From Cytobacillus sp. NJ13 (GTDB taxonomy: Bacteria; Bacillota; Bacilli; Bacillales; Cytobacillaceae), in assembly GCA_030348385.1 (NCBI GenBank), contig JAUCFP010000006.1:4863501-4927500 (forward strand): 64,000 nt of DNA. Reading direction: 5' to 3'. The translations under genes were made by a program, and so were the position numbers. The number at the start of each line of letters is the position of its first letter. Within the stretch, counting starts at the first letter, position 1. The notes beneath the pieces were generated by a model. That model searched no databases. It was not told the origin of the DNA and was given only the letters and a program-made list of their open reading frames with translations. Of this stretch, positions 26,631-36,682 are shown piece after piece.

Positions 26631-26639
26631 TGGTATAAG
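26631..26639 (+). promoter_or_regulatory. candidate extended -10 promoter of the gcv operon
   Basis: TGGTATAAG, an extended -10 element 40 bases before the first riboswitch aptamer; no good -35 hexamer lies at the right distance. Confidence 0.4.
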
Positions 26640-26678
26640 TATGACCAACTTGGAAAATTTTATAAATGCGAATGACAA

Positions 26679-26874
26679 CAAGGGGAGAGACTACTTTGTA
26701 GCGCCGAAGGAGCAAGCAAAATCTGTGAATCTCTCAGGCAAAAGAACTCTTGTTTGACGCAGCTCTGGAGAGTGCTTTTAAATAAGCCACCCAAGGGGAA
26801 AGCCGGTTTCGGTAAACTTTCAGGTGCAAGGACAGAGATCTTCTCATAATTGAGGGGATACTCTGTCCTTTTTT
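26679..26874 (+). promoter_or_regulatory. tandem glycine riboswitch with terminator
   Basis: Two glycine aptamers in series. Aptamer 1 covers about 26679-26776, with GGGGAGAGACTACTTTG, CGCCGAAGGAGCAAGC and CTCTCAGGCAAAAG. Aptamer 2 covers about 26778-26830, with GCCACCCAAGGGGAAAGCCG and CTTTCAGGTGCAAGGACAG. The expression platform is GGACAGAG (26830-26837) pairing with CTCTGTCC (26861-26868), followed by T6. Known examples are ON switches: bound glycine prevents the terminator and lets gcvT-gcvPA-gcvPB be transcribed. Confidence 0.95.
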
Positions 26875-26918
26875 ATGTTCCTACAACAAACTTCAAAAGA
26901 TTTAAGGGGGACGAGTAA

Positions 26919-28022
26919 ATGTCACAGTTAAAACGCACGCCTTTATTCGAGGTGTACAAAGATTATGGAGCAAAAACCATCGACTTCGGAGGCTGGGACC
27001 TTCCTGTTCAATTTTCAAGCATTAAAGAAGAACATGAAGCAGTCCGTACAAAAGCCGGCCTTTTTGATGTATCCCATATGGGTGAAATCGAAGTGAAGGG
27101 GACGGACAGCCTTAAATACCTTCAAAAAATGATGACAAACGATATTTCCAAATTAAAGAACTCAGGTGCTCAATATACAGCCATGTGTTATGAGAATGGC
27201 GGAACTGTTGATGATTTACTTGTCTATAAAATAGAGGATGACCACTATTTGCTGGTTGTAAATGCTTCCAATATTGAAAAGGACTTCAACTGGCTTCAGG
27301 ACCATGCTGAAGGGAATGTGGAATTGAAAAACCTTTCTGAAGATATGGCACAGCTGGCGATTCAGGGGCCGCTTGCAGAAAAAGTGCTCCAAAAGATTGC
27401 TGGCACGAACCTGTCGGATATCGGATTTTTCAAATTCCAGCAGGATGTCGATCTGAATGGCAAAAAAGCGCTCGTCTCCAGAACAGGATATACAGGAGAA
27501 GACGGATTTGAAGTTTACTGTGATGCCAAGGATGCAGCCGCATTATGGAATGAAATCCTTGAAGCAGGCAAAGAAGAAGGCGTGCTCCCATGCGGACTTG
27601 GCGCAAGGGATACCCTTCGCTTTGAAGCCAACCTGGCACTCTATGGCCAGGAGCTCTCACCTGACATCACACCGCTTGAGGCAGGAATCGGCTTTGCTGT
27701 AAAAGTCAATAAAGAAGCTGATTTTATCGGCAAAGAAGTACTTAAGAATCAAAAAGAAAATGGGGTTCCGCGCAAGCTGGCTGGTATTGAAATGATTGAC
27801 CGCGGCATTCCGCGCCATGGCTATCCTGTATATAAAGGGGAAGAACTGATCGGGGAAGTGACAACAGGCACTCAATCGCCGACATTAAAAAAGAACATTG
27901 GCCTTGTTCTTATCAAGAAAGAGCATGCGGAGCCGGGAACTGAACTAGAAGTGGAAATCCGCGGCAAACGTCTGAAGGCTAAGATTGCAGCAACACCTTT
28001 TTATAAAAAAGAAAAGAACTAA
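26919..28022 (+). CDS. gcvT: glycine cleavage T protein (aminomethyltransferase)
   Basis: Transfers the methylene of the H-protein-bound intermediate to tetrahydrofolate, releasing ammonia. It shows [18 protein letters not shown] at the start, [27 protein letters not shown] and [17 protein letters not shown]. 367 residues is normal. A GGGGG site lies before the ATG. It is the first gene behind the glycine riboswitch. Confidence 0.96.
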   Translation: MSQLKRTPLFEVYKDYGAKTIDFGGWDLPVQFSSIKEEHEAVRTKAGLFDVSHMGEIEVKGTDSLKYLQKMMTNDISKLKNSGAQYTAMCYENGGTVDDLLVYKIEDDHYLLVVNASNIEKDFNWLQDHAEGNVELKNLSEDMAQLAIQGPLAEKVLQKIAGTNLSDIGFFKFQQDVDLNGKKALVSRTGYTGEDGFEVYCDAKDAAALWNEILEAGKEEGVLPCGLGARDTLRFEANLALYGQELSPDITPLEAGIGFAVKVNKEADFIGKEVLKNQKENGVPRKLAGIEMIDRGIPRHGYPVYKGEELIGEVTTGTQSPTLKKNIGLVLIKKEHAEPGTELEVEIRGKRLKAKIAATPFYKKEKN

Positions 28023-28038
28023 CCGGGGGGAGAAAATG

Positions 28039-29385
28039 ATGAAACATCGCTATTTACCGATGACAGAGTCTGACCAGAAAGCAATGCTTGAAAAAATCGG
28101 CGTCAGTTCTGTGGAAGAACTATTCAGTGATATTCCCGAAAGCGTAAGATTTAAGGGCGAATATAAAATCAAGCCGGCAAAATCAGAGACAGCCTTACTG
28201 AAAGAGCTTACTAAAATGGCTCAGAAAAATGCTGATCTTCGTACAAATACATCTTTCCTTGGTGCGGGTGTTTATGATCATTACATGCCAATCATTGTGG
28301 ATCATGTTTTATCCCGTTCAGAGTTTTATACTGCCTATACTCCTTACCAGCCGGAAATTTCCCAGGGTGAGCTCCAGGCAATCTTTGAATTCCAGACAAT
28401 GATCTGTGAGTTAACAGGAATGGATGTTGCCAACTCATCCATGTATGATGGCGGAACAGCACTTGCCGAAGCAGCCATGCTAAGCGCAGGCAGCACACGC
28501 CGCAAGAAGATACTTATCTCAAGCGCAGTTCATCCTGAATCTAAAGAAGTAGTCAAGACATACGCAAAGGGCCAGTATATTGAAGTGATTGAAATCCCTC
28601 ATAAAGACGGCATCACAGATCTTGAAGCCCTAAATGAAATGATTGGCGATGACATCGCAGCTGTCATTGTACAGTATCCTAACTTTTTTGGCAGAGTCGA
28701 GCCTTTAAAAGAGCTTGAGGAAATTATTCATGCCCATAAATCCATGTTTGTTGTTTCAAGCAACCCGCTTGCTCTTGGCGCACTGACACCTCCAGGTAAA
28801 TTCGGAGCAGACATTGTAGCAGGAGATGCCCAGGTATTCGGAATTCCTACAGCTTTCGGAGGCCCGCATTGCGGATATTTTGCCGTAACATCCAAGCTGA
28901 TGAGAAAAGTCCCGGGACGTCTTGTCGGACAAACGGTAGACGATCAGGGGCGCCGCGGCTTTGTGCTTACTCTTCAGGCACGTGAACAGCATATCCGCCG
29001 CGATAAGGCAACTTCCAATATTTGTTCCAATCAGGCTCTAAACGCACTAGCGGCATCTGTAGCGATGACTGCTCTTGGCAAGAAGGGCGTAAAGGATATG
29101 GCAGCTGCCAACATGCAAAAAGCCCATTATGCAAAACAGCAACTCAAGTCTGCCGGCTTTGAAGTTCCATTCGAAGGCCCTTCATTTAATGAATTTGTCA
29201 TCAAGCTGAATAAGCCTGTTAAAGAAGTAAATCAAAAGCTTCTTGAAAAGGACATTATTGGCGGCTACGATTTGGGCAGAGATTATGCTGACCTGAAAAA
29301 TCATATGCTTGTTGCTGTAACGGAATTGAGAACGAAGGAAGAAATCGATGCATTCGTTAAAGAAATGGGGGATTACCATGCATAA
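28039..29385 (+). CDS. gcvPA: glycine dehydrogenase (decarboxylating) subunit 1
   Basis: N-terminal half of P-protein as a separate subunit, about 448 residues, that pairs with GcvPB for PLP-dependent glycine decarboxylation. Motifs include [28 protein letters not shown] and [14 protein letters not shown]. The ATG at 28039 ([10 protein letters not shown]) lies 6 nt after GGAG; an ATG at 28036 is also possible. It overlaps gcvPB by 8 bases. Confidence 0.95.
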   Translation: MKHRYLPMTESDQKAMLEKIGVSSVEELFSDIPESVRFKGEYKIKPAKSETALLKELTKMAQKNADLRTNTSFLGAGVYDHYMPIIVDHVLSRSEFYTAYTPYQPEISQGELQAIFEFQTMICELTGMDVANSSMYDGGTALAEAAMLSAGSTRRKKILISSAVHPESKEVVKTYAKGQYIEVIEIPHKDGITDLEALNEMIGDDIAAVIVQYPNFFGRVEPLKELEEIIHAHKSMFVVSSNPLALGALTPPGKFGADIVAGDAQVFGIPTAFGGPHCGYFAVTSKLMRKVPGRLVGQTVDDQGRRGFVLTLQAREQHIRRDKATSNICSNQALNALAASVAMTALGKKGVKDMAAANMQKAHYAKQQLKSAGFEVPFEGPSFNEFVIKLNKPVKEVNQKLLEKDIIGGYDLGRDYADLKNHMLVAVTELRTKEEIDAFVKEMGDYHA

Positions 29386-30838
29386 GGAAGATCAGCCACT
29401 CATCTTTGAATTAAGCACAGAAGGCCGTATCGGCTACAGCCTGCCTGAAATGGATATTCCGGAAATTGCCTTAAGCGAGCTTCTTCCTGAAGGCTACCTG
29501 AGAGAGGAAGAGCCAGAGCTGCCGGAAGTGTCTGAACTTGATATCATGCGTCATTATACTGCACTTTCTAAACGCAATCATGGTGTTGATTCAGGGTTTT
29601 ATCCACTGGGGTCCTGCACAATGAAATACAACCCTAAAATCAATGAGAATGTAGCGCGCTTCAATGGTTTTGCCCACGTGCACCCGCTGCAGGATGAAAG
29701 CTCTGTTCAAGGTGCCCTGGAACTGATGTATGATCTTCAGGAGCATCTGATTGAAATTACTGGAATGGATGAAGTGACGCTTCAGCCAGCTGCAGGAGCA
29801 CATGGAGAATGGACTGGATTAATGATGATCCGTGCTTATCATGAAGCGAATGGAGATACAAAGCGTACTAAAGTAGTCGTTCCTGACTCTGCCCACGGAA
29901 CAAATCCTGCATCCGCGACAGTCGCAGGCTTTGAAACAGTAACTGTTAAATCGGATGAAAATGGATTGGTGGATTTAGAGGACTTAAGAAGAGTGGTTGG
30001 CGAGGACACTGCTGCCCTTATGCTGACTAACCCGAATACTTTAGGTTTGTTTGAAGAAAACATTCTTGAAATGGCTGAGATTGTTCATAGCGCCGGCGGG
30101 AAGCTATACTATGATGGAGCTAACCTGAATGCTGTACTTTCAAAGGCACGCCCTGGAGATATGGGATTTGACGTTGTTCACCTTAATCTTCATAAAACCT
30201 TTACAGGACCGCATGGCGGCGGCGGACCAGGATCAGGCCCAGTCGGCGTAAAAGCGGATCTGATTCCTTTCCTTCCGAAGCCAGTTTTGGTTAAGAAAGG
30301 TGACCAATATGAATTTGATTATGACCGCCCGCAATCAATTGGCCGCGTAAAGCCATATTACGGTAACTTCGGAATCAATGTCCGGGCTTATACTTATATC
30401 CGTACTATGGGGCCGGATGGACTTAAGGCTGTTACGGAAAATGCGGTACTAAACGCAAACTATATGATGAGAAGGCTTGAGCCATTCTTTGACCTGCCAT
30501 TTGACAGACATTGCAAGCACGAATTCGTTTTAAGCGGAAAGCGCCAGAAGAAGCTTGGCGTGCGTACTTTGGATATTGCCAAGCGCCTTCTTGACTTTGG
30601 CTACCATCCGCCGACCATCTACTTCCCGCTTAACGTGGAAGAGTGCATTATGATTGAGCCAACAGAAACAGAATCAAAAGAAACGCTGGACGCTTTTGTT
30701 GACGCCATGATTCAAATTGCTAAAGAGGCTGAGGAAAACCCTGAGATTGTCCAGGAAGCACCTCACACAACAGTAATTGGCCGTCTGGATGAAACAATGG
30801 CTGCAAGAAAGCCGGTTCTTCGCTATCAAAAGCAATAA
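29378..30838 (+). CDS. gcvPB: glycine dehydrogenase (decarboxylating) subunit 2
   Basis: C-terminal half of P-protein, about 486 residues, carrying the PLP-binding Lys in [16 protein letters not shown]. Other motifs are [27 protein letters not shown] and [12 protein letters not shown]. The start is the ATG at 29378, 6 nt after GGGGG and within the end of gcvPA. It is the last gene of the operon; gcvH is not nearby. Confidence 0.95.
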   Translation: MHKEDQPLIFELSTEGRIGYSLPEMDIPEIALSELLPEGYLREEEPELPEVSELDIMRHYTALSKRNHGVDSGFYPLGSCTMKYNPKINENVARFNGFAHVHPLQDESSVQGALELMYDLQEHLIEITGMDEVTLQPAAGAHGEWTGLMMIRAYHEANGDTKRTKVVVPDSAHGTNPASATVAGFETVTVKSDENGLVDLEDLRRVVGEDTAALMLTNPNTLGLFEENILEMAEIVHSAGGKLYYDGANLNAVLSKARPGDMGFDVVHLNLHKTFTGPHGGGGPGSGPVGVKADLIPFLPKPVLVKKGDQYEFDYDRPQSIGRVKPYYGNFGINVRAYTYIRTMGPDGLKAVTENAVLNANYMMRRLEPFFDLPFDRHCKHEFVLSGKRQKKLGVRTLDIAKRLLDFGYHPPTIYFPLNVEECIMIEPTETESKETLDAFVDAMIQIAKEAEENPEIVQEAPHTTVIGRLDETMAARKPVLRYQKQ

Positions 30839-30844
30839 AAAGCA

Positions 30845-30880
30845 AAAAAAGGGTGTCCTAAAAAGGACACTCTTTTTTTT
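30845..30880 (+). terminator. intrinsic terminator of the gcv operon
   Basis: AAAAAAGGGTGTCC pairs with GGACACTCTTTTTT around TAAAAA, with a long T run. Confidence 0.9.
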
Positions 30881-31056
30881 CGGCAAATAAACTAATTGTG
30901 AACTCTGGTAAGGGAATAGGGAAGTTTGGGATTAATGCAGCGATTCCGGGGAAAAGAATCGAAAACAAGGGAAAGAATCAAGGAAAATGAGGAAAAGAAC
31001 AGCGGATTTGAGGATTGGCTTATAATTAAACCGGCAGAGGGGCTTTCTCAATCAAG

Positions 31057-31085
31057 AGACCCCGTTAAGTAAACGGGGTCTTTTC
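31057..31085. terminator. hairpin downstream of yqhL, probable terminator
   Basis: AGACCCCGTT / AACGGGGTCT perfect stem. TTTT follows on the plus strand; the minus-strand T run is weak. Confidence 0.6.
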
Positions 31086-31096
31086 AAATATTGCTA

Positions 31097-31480
31097 TTAT
31101 TTTTTCGCTTTCACTTTTCCTGTCCATTTTTTAAATCCGCCCTGCAGGTGTGAAAGGTCTTTGTAGCCTTTACGATGCAAAAACTGGGCAGCTCTTGCAC
31201 TTCTCATGCCGCTTTGGCAATATAAGTAGACTGGCTTGTCCGGACGCAATTCTTTCATGCGCATTTTCATTTGTGAAAGCGGTATATTGCGGGCACCTAA
31301 AATATGGCCGTTTTCAAATTCATTTGGTTCACGTACATCAATTAATTGGGCTTTTCTGTAGCCTTCCCTAAACTGGTCTTCCGTAAGCGTTTTAACAATT
31401 CGGCGCTGATAAAACCAGGTTATTACGGAATAGGTAATGATTGCACCCAAAATGATTAGAATGAAATAAAGTGTTTCCAA
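31097..31480 (-). CDS. yqhL: rhodanese-like protein with N-terminal membrane anchor
   Basis: A 127-residue protein: one N-terminal transmembrane helix (YFILIILGAIITYSVITWFY), then a single rhodanese domain with LIDVREPNEFENGHI and the active-site Cys in YCQSGMRSAR. It probably handles sulfane sulfur at the membrane; substrate unknown. It matches B. subtilis yqhL beside lipM. Confidence 0.92.
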   Translation of the reverse strand: METLYFILIILGAIITYSVITWFYQRRIVKTLTEDQFREGYRKAQLIDVREPNEFENGHILGARNIPLSQMKMRMKELRPDKPVYLYCQSGMRSARAAQFLHRKGYKDLSHLQGGFKKWTGKVKAKK

Positions 31481-31662
31481 TATGTCTTTCTCCTTTCACA
31501 CATAGGTAAGCCAACTAATATTATATAAGCCTTTCCTAATAGGAGTAAAGGAAATCTGTTAAATTTGTTATGGAAATTCATCTTGCTTTAAATTTCACTG
31601 GAATTTTGGTAGACTATTAACCGCAAATGACTAGTTAAAGAATCTGAAAATGAGGGCTACAT

Positions 31663-32499
31663 ATGACTAAAGAAGTTTGGCGATTTATCGATTCAGGAGA
31701 GGGGTCACCTTCTTTTAATATGGCTTTGGATGAAGCATTGCTTGACTGGAACAGTGAGGGCAAAATGCCGCCAGTAATCCGTTTTTACGGCTGGAATCCG
31801 GCCACTCTTTCAATCGGTTATTTCCAAAAGGTTGAAAAAGAAATAGATATGGAAGCTGTAAAGCAGCATGGATTGGGATTTGTCCGCAGGCCTACAGGCG
31901 GAAGAGGAGTGCTTCATGAACATGAACTCACTTACAGTGTGATCGTTCCTGAAGCCCATCCCGAAATGCCGAATACAGTTACAGAAGCGTACAGAGTCAT
32001 TTCTGAAGGGATTTTAAAAGGTTTTCACGGACTTGGGATGGAAGCTTATTTCGCAGTGCCAAAGACAGCTGAAGAAAGGGACTCCCTGAAAAATCCAAGA
32101 TCTGCTGTTTGTTTTGATGCCCCCAGCTGGTATGAACTTGTTGTAGAAGGCCGTAAAGTGGCGGGGAGTGCACAAACAAGGCAAAAAGGTGTCATCCTTC
32201 AGCATGGTTCCATTTTGCTTGATTTGGATGAAGACAAGCTGTTCAGCTTGTTCAAGTATCCGAATGACAGAGTCAAAGAGAGAATGCAAAAAGCTTTCAA
32301 AAATAAAGCTGTTGCCATAAATGAGCTGACAACCGAAAAAATTACCCTGGATCAAGCAAAAACAGCTTTCAAAAAGGGATTTGAAGAAGGCATGAATATT
32401 GAACTTGAACCTTACAAGCTTACAGATGAAGAAATGGCATATGTACAAAAAATCGCAAAAGAGCGATATGAAAGTGATGACTGGAACTATAAGAGATAA
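31663..32499 (+). CDS. lipM: octanoyl-[GcvH]:protein N-octanoyltransferase / lipoate synthesis LipM
   Basis: Transfers octanoate from acyl carrier protein to GcvH, the first step of lipoate synthesis in Bacilli. It has [29 protein letters not shown], the catalytic Cys150 in [13 protein letters not shown] and the Lys in [11 protein letters not shown]. 278 residues is normal. It lies near the gcv operon, whose H-protein is its substrate. A short terminator hairpin follows. Confidence 0.95.
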   Translation: MTKEVWRFIDSGEGSPSFNMALDEALLDWNSEGKMPPVIRFYGWNPATLSIGYFQKVEKEIDMEAVKQHGLGFVRRPTGGRGVLHEHELTYSVIVPEAHPEMPNTVTEAYRVISEGILKGFHGLGMEAYFAVPKTAEERDSLKNPRSAVCFDAPSWYELVVEGRKVAGSAQTRQKGVILQHGSILLDLDEDKLFSLFKYPNDRVKERMQKAFKNKAVAINELTTEKITLDQAKTAFKKGFEEGMNIELEPYKLTDEEMAYVQKIAKERYESDDWNYKR

Positions 32500-32519
32500 A
32501 AGCGGCTGAGTCGCTTTTT
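32498..32519 (+). terminator. intrinsic terminator of lipM
   Basis: AAAAGCGGC / GTCGCTTTT stem (one G-T pair) around TGA, then T-rich sequence. Confidence 0.75.
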
Positions 32520-32682
32520 CTCTTTTTTTAATGAATAATTTTCCAATTGCTGCCATGTAAAAGTGCAAGCTTCAAAATATGTTAAAATTTATCGTTAATT
32601 GTCGGAAATCGGCTATTAACTCTGTTTTTCTTTAAATTCTAGTATATTTTAAGTTTGACAAAATCATATTTAGCTGAATCTG

Positions 32683-32731
32683 ACACAATATGTAGTGGTG
32701 TCGAAAATATTTAAGACACTATATATTGATT
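32683..32731 (+). promoter_or_regulatory. two tandem NrdR-type boxes upstream of nrdJ
   Basis: ACACAATATGTAGTGG (32683-32698) and ACACTATATATTGATT (32716-32731) each match 14 of 16 positions of the NrdR box ACACWATATATWGTGT. They are 33 bp apart start to start, about three helical turns, the paired arrangement typical for NrdR. A TTGACA hexamer lies at 32655-32660. Confidence 0.75.
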
Positions 32732-32773
32732 TTGTGGTTTGAGGTATGGTAACTTTAGGGTACTCTTTTAAAA

Positions 32774-32794
32774 CAGATAGATTTACTCTATCTG
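32774..32794 (+). promoter_or_regulatory. 7-bp inverted repeat in the nrdJ leader
   Basis: CAGATAG (32774-32780) and CTATCTG (32788-32794), perfect arms around a 7-nt loop, 52 bases before the nrdJ start. It could be a leader hairpin or an operator. Confidence 0.4.
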
Positions 32795-32845
32795 CCCAAA
32801 TGCTTACACATTAATTGATAATTGAATTTAGAAGGAGTTGTAACA

Positions 32846-35407
32846 ATGTCTGTTGCTCTAGGACAAAAAATGAAATTGAACATCGATCGTTTAAATAAGG
32901 ACATCCGTCTTTTTCCTCAGGTTCATCCTGTAACCCCAGATATGAAAATGACCCACAAAGGTGTTTCCCGCTTAGTTATGCTTGATCGCTACACTTTCAA
33001 AGACACCGAAAAAGTAACACTCACAAATGGTGACTTCGTTGTCCTCACCATCAAAGAGGATCCGAAATTTCCTGCACGGGGCCTGGGCTTTATCCAGGAT
33101 ATCGATTGGGAAAACAAGACAGCCAAAGTTTTAGTAGAGGAAGATTACAGAGGAGTGCTGGATGATCCGGAAGAATCGAGAACAGGCATTATTACAAAGC
33201 CTCTTGATGTAATCGAGAAGCCCCTTGAAATTTTCTATGAGCAAATCGCCAAGCGTAACGCAACAGGCCTGGCATCTGTTGAGAAAATCGAAGAAAAGAA
33301 AAAAGAATGGTTTGAAAAATTCTATCAGGAATTGAAAAATTTGAATTTCATACCGGCTGGCCGCGTATTGTATGGAGCGGGTGCCGACACAGATGTTACT
33401 TATTTCAACTGCTACGTAATGCCATTCGTACAGGACTCCCGTGAAGGAATTTCCGAACACCGCAAGCAGGTAATGGAAATCATGAGCCGAGGCGGAGGAG
33501 TTGGAACAAATGGCTCAACCCTAAGACCGCGCAACACACTTGCTAAAGGAGTAAACGGCAAGTCTTCGGGTTCCGTATCCTGGCTTGATGATATTGCGAA
33601 GCTTACACACCTTGTGGAACAGGGCGGTTCCCGCAGAGGTGCTCAGATGATTATGCTGGCGGACTGGCATCCGGACATTATCGAATTCATCATCTCGAAA
33701 ATGCAAAACCCAAGAATCCTGCGATTCCTTCTTGAAAATACAAATGATGAAACAATAAAAAAATATGCTAAAGAAAAATTAAAATTCACTCCATTTACTG
33801 AACAGGAAATTGCCATGTACCAGGGTATTATTAATTACAAGAGCATTCCTGGCTATGGCGGGTTCAGCGATAAAATCATAAAGGATGCTGAAGAAAAACT
33901 GGAGACTGGCGGTACTTACAGTGTTCATAATTCTGAATTCCTTACTGGTGCAAACATTTCAGTCTGCCTGACAAAAGAATTTATGGATGCAGTTGAAAAT
34001 GATGCAGAATACGAGCTTCGCTTCCCAGATGTTGAATCATATGATGCTGATACCATGAAAACCTACAACGAAGAATGGCATAAAGTCGGTGATGTCAGAG
34101 AATGGGGAAAACTTGGCTATAAAGTCCGTGTTCACCGCAAAATCAAGGCGAAAGAACTTTGGAACCTGATTAATATCTGTGCAACCTACTCAGCAGAGCC
34201 AGGTATTTTCTTTATTGATAATGCCAACGACATGACCAATGCACAGGCTTACGGACAAAGGGTTGTAGCAACAAATCCATGTGGCGAACAGCCACTCGCA
34301 CCATATTCTGTCTGCAACCTTGCAGCAGTGAACCTTGCAGAAATGGCAGATAAGGAAAATAAGACCGTTAACTTTGAAAAGCTGAAGCGTACTGTTGAAG
34401 TAGGAGTACGTATGCAGGACAACGTAATAGATGCTACACCATACTTCCTTGAAGAAAACAAAAAGCAGGCATTAGGCGAGCGCCGTGTAGGTCTTGGCGT
34501 TATGGGGCTTCATGATCTGCTGATCTATTGCGAAACAGAATATGGTTCTGAAGAAGGCAATGTGCTGATTGATAAAGTCTTCGAAACCATTGCAGCGACA
34601 GCTTACAAAGCTTCTGTAGAGCTTGCAAAGGAAAAAGGAAGCTTCCCGTTCTTAACAGGTGAAAATCCTGAAGAAACGAATCGTCTTCGCAAAGCTTTTA
34701 CAGAAACAGGCTTCATGCAGAAAATGCCAGAGGATATCCGTGAATCCATCTTAGAAAGCGGAATCCGCAATTCACATCTGCTGACTGTTGCTCCTACTGG
34801 ATCCACAGGCACCATGGTTGGAGTATCAACAGGTCTTGAACCATATTTTTCCTTCTCATACTTCAGAAGCGGCCGCTTAGGCAAGTTCATTGAAGTGAAG
34901 GCAGATATTGTTCAGGAATATTTGGATCGCAATCCGGATGCAGATCCTAATAATCTGCCTGAATGGTTTGTGGCAGCAATGGATCTGGCTCCAAAAGCGC
35001 ACGCAGATGTTCAATGTGTGATTCAGCGCTGGATCGACAGTTCGATCAGTAAAACAGTAAACGCACCGAAGGGCTACAGTGTTGAACAGGTTGAGAAAGT
35101 ATATGAACGCTTATACCGCGGCGGTGCAAAGGGCGGCACAGTCTATGTAGACGGATCACGCGATTCTCAAGTATTGACGCTGAAAGCTGAAGAGAACAGC
35201 TTTGAAGGTACAGATACAGTCAAAAAAGAAAAATCAAAGCAGCATGTAGTTCTGGTTGATACAATCAGCGACCTGCGTTCAACCGATGTAACAATCGGTT
35301 CGGAAGTCGGCAATACATGCCCAGTATGCCGTAAAGGAAAAGTCAAAGAAATCGGCGGCTGCAATACTTGCACTAACTGTAATGCACAGCTGAAATGCGG
35401 CTTATAA
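32846..35407 (+). CDS. nrdJ: adenosylcobalamin-dependent (class II) ribonucleotide reductase
   Basis: Reduces ribonucleotides to deoxyribonucleotides using vitamin B12 as radical source, with or without oxygen. About 853 residues. Motifs: FIPAGRVLYGAG, FNCYVMPF, GGGVGTNGSTLRPRN, the catalytic ATNPCGEQPLAPYSVCNL, APTGSTGTMVG, and a Cys-rich tail (CPVCRKGK, CNTCTNCNAQLKC) that resupplies reducing equivalents. The ATG at 32846 lies 8 nt after AGAAGGAG. It is behind two NrdR boxes. B. subtilis has no class II enzyme at this place; mntR would be expected here. Confidence 0.95.
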   Translation: MSVALGQKMKLNIDRLNKDIRLFPQVHPVTPDMKMTHKGVSRLVMLDRYTFKDTEKVTLTNGDFVVLTIKEDPKFPARGLGFIQDIDWENKTAKVLVEEDYRGVLDDPEESRTGIITKPLDVIEKPLEIFYEQIAKRNATGLASVEKIEEKKKEWFEKFYQELKNLNFIPAGRVLYGAGADTDVTYFNCYVMPFVQDSREGISEHRKQVMEIMSRGGGVGTNGSTLRPRNTLAKGVNGKSSGSVSWLDDIAKLTHLVEQGGSRRGAQMIMLADWHPDIIEFIISKMQNPRILRFLLENTNDETIKKYAKEKLKFTPFTEQEIAMYQGIINYKSIPGYGGFSDKIIKDAEEKLETGGTYSVHNSEFLTGANISVCLTKEFMDAVENDAEYELRFPDVESYDADTMKTYNEEWHKVGDVREWGKLGYKVRVHRKIKAKELWNLINICATYSAEPGIFFIDNANDMTNAQAYGQRVVATNPCGEQPLAPYSVCNLAAVNLAEMADKENKTVNFEKLKRTVEVGVRMQDNVIDATPYFLEENKKQALGERRVGLGVMGLHDLLIYCETEYGSEEGNVLIDKVFETIAATAYKASVELAKEKGSFPFLTGENPEETNRLRKAFTETGFMQKMPEDIRESILESGIRNSHLLTVAPTGSTGTMVGVSTGLEPYFSFSYFRSGRLGKFIEVKADIVQEYLDRNPDADPNNLPEWFVAAMDLAPKAHADVQCVIQRWIDSSISKTVNAPKGYSVEQVEKVYERLYRGGAKGGTVYVDGSRDSQVLTLKAEENSFEGTDTVKKEKSKQHVVLVDTISDLRSTDVTIGSEVGNTCPVCRKGKVKEIGGCNTCTNCNAQLKCGL

Positions 35408-35424
35408 AAATAATTTAATAGACC

Positions 35425-35462
35425 AAAGAAGATGGAAATAATTGTTCCATCTTCTTTTTTTG
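35425..35462 (+). terminator. intrinsic terminator of nrdJ
   Basis: AAAGAAGATGGAA / TTCCATCTTCTTT around ATAATTG, with a T run. Confidence 0.9.
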
Positions 35463-35480
35463 CTGTTGGATCATTTGGTT

Positions 35481-35487
35481 CATACTA
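35481..35487 (+). promoter_or_regulatory. possible forespore (SigG) -10 element of splB
   Basis: CATACTA, a perfect match to the SigF/SigG -10 consensus, 64 bases before splB. No matching -35 is seen, so this is weak. B. subtilis splB is known to be SigG-dependent. Confidence 0.3.
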
Positions 35488-35550
35488 CAGTCATAGGGTT
35501 CAGCGGATATTTTTCGCTGGCAGGACAAATTGATTAAGTGAGGTATGCCT

Positions 35551-36576
35551 ATGAAGCCATTTATCCCACAGTTAGTTTATATAGAACCTCAAGCTCTTGA
35601 ATATCCCCTGGGAAGAGAGCTAAAGGAAAAATTTAAAAAAATGAACTTAGAAATTAGAGAAACAACATCACATAACCAGGTGAGAAATATTCCCGGTGAT
35701 AACGAATTGCAGAAATACCGCAATGCGAAATCCACTTTGGTGGTAGGGATCAGACGGACTCTGAAATTTGATACATCCAAGCCTTCGGCAGAATACGCCA
35801 TTCCCCTTGCTACAGGCTGCATGGGCCACTGTCATTATTGCTATCTGCAAACTACACTTGGAAGCAAGCCATATATTCGCACGTATGTAAACCTTGAAGA
35901 AATCTTTGAGCAGGCCTCTAAATATATGGAAGAAAGAAAGCCGGAGCTTACGCGATTTGAAGCTGCATGTACTTCCGATATCGTAGGGATTGATCATTTA
36001 ACCCATTCCCTGAAAAAAACAATTGAATTTATTGGCCAGACGGAGTATGGCCAGCTCCGGTTTGTCACCAAGTATCATCATGTCGACCATCTGCTTGATG
36101 CTAAACATAATGGGAAAACCCGTTTTCGATTTAGTGTTAATTCGCGGTTTGTAATAAAAAACTTTGAGCCGGGCACTTCCTCTTTCGACGATCGGCTTGA
36201 AGCCGCCCGTAAAGTAGCTAATGCAGGCTACCCGCTTGGCTTTATCGTGGCGCCAATTTACATGCATGATGATTGGCGTGAAGGCTATCATGAACTTTTT
36301 CAAAGGTTAAGCAAATCGCTCGAAGGCATCAATCTGGAAGGATTAACTTTCGAGTTAATCCAGCACAGATTTACAAAGCCAGCCAAAAAGGTAATTGAAA
36401 AACGCTACCCGAAAACAAAGCTGGAAATGGATGAAGAAAAACGTAAATATAAGTGGGGAAGATATGGAATAGGCAAGTATGTTTATCCGACTGATGAAGC
36501 AAAGGATCTTGAAAATACGATTAGGGGGTATATTCACTCTTATTTTCCAGAAGCAGAAGTGCAATATTTTACCTAA
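35551..36576 (+). CDS. splB: spore photoproduct lyase
   Basis: Radical-SAM enzyme that directly reverses the spore photoproduct (a thymine dimer) during germination. The [4Fe-4S] Cys are C90, C94 and C97 (GCMGHCHYC), and the H-atom donor Cys is C140 (EAACTSDIVG), matching C141 of B. subtilis. About 341 residues is normal. The ATG at 35551 lies 7 nt after GTGAGG; an ATG at 35545 is too near. The usual regulatory partner splA is absent. Confidence 0.95.
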   Translation: MKPFIPQLVYIEPQALEYPLGRELKEKFKKMNLEIRETTSHNQVRNIPGDNELQKYRNAKSTLVVGIRRTLKFDTSKPSAEYAIPLATGCMGHCHYCYLQTTLGSKPYIRTYVNLEEIFEQASKYMEERKPELTRFEAACTSDIVGIDHLTHSLKKTIEFIGQTEYGQLRFVTKYHHVDHLLDAKHNGKTRFRFSVNSRFVIKNFEPGTSSFDDRLEAARKVANAGYPLGFIVAPIYMHDDWREGYHELFQRLSKSLEGINLEGLTFELIQHRFTKPAKKVIEKRYPKTKLEMDEEKRKYKWGRYGIGKYVYPTDEAKDLENTIRGYIHSYFPEAEVQYFT

Positions 36577-36682
36577 ACCTGAGTTTTTGGCTTGTCAGCC
36601 GTACTATTTTAAAAAGCTCCTGATTAAAGATGTATAAGTAAGAGTTCCTCTATGGGCAAGTACATCGACAGGAGTGGCTTAC

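Noticed and set aside
32500..32845. Cobalamin riboswitch before the B12-dependent nrdJ
   Set aside because: No B12-box pattern or long structured leader; the signals fit NrdR control.
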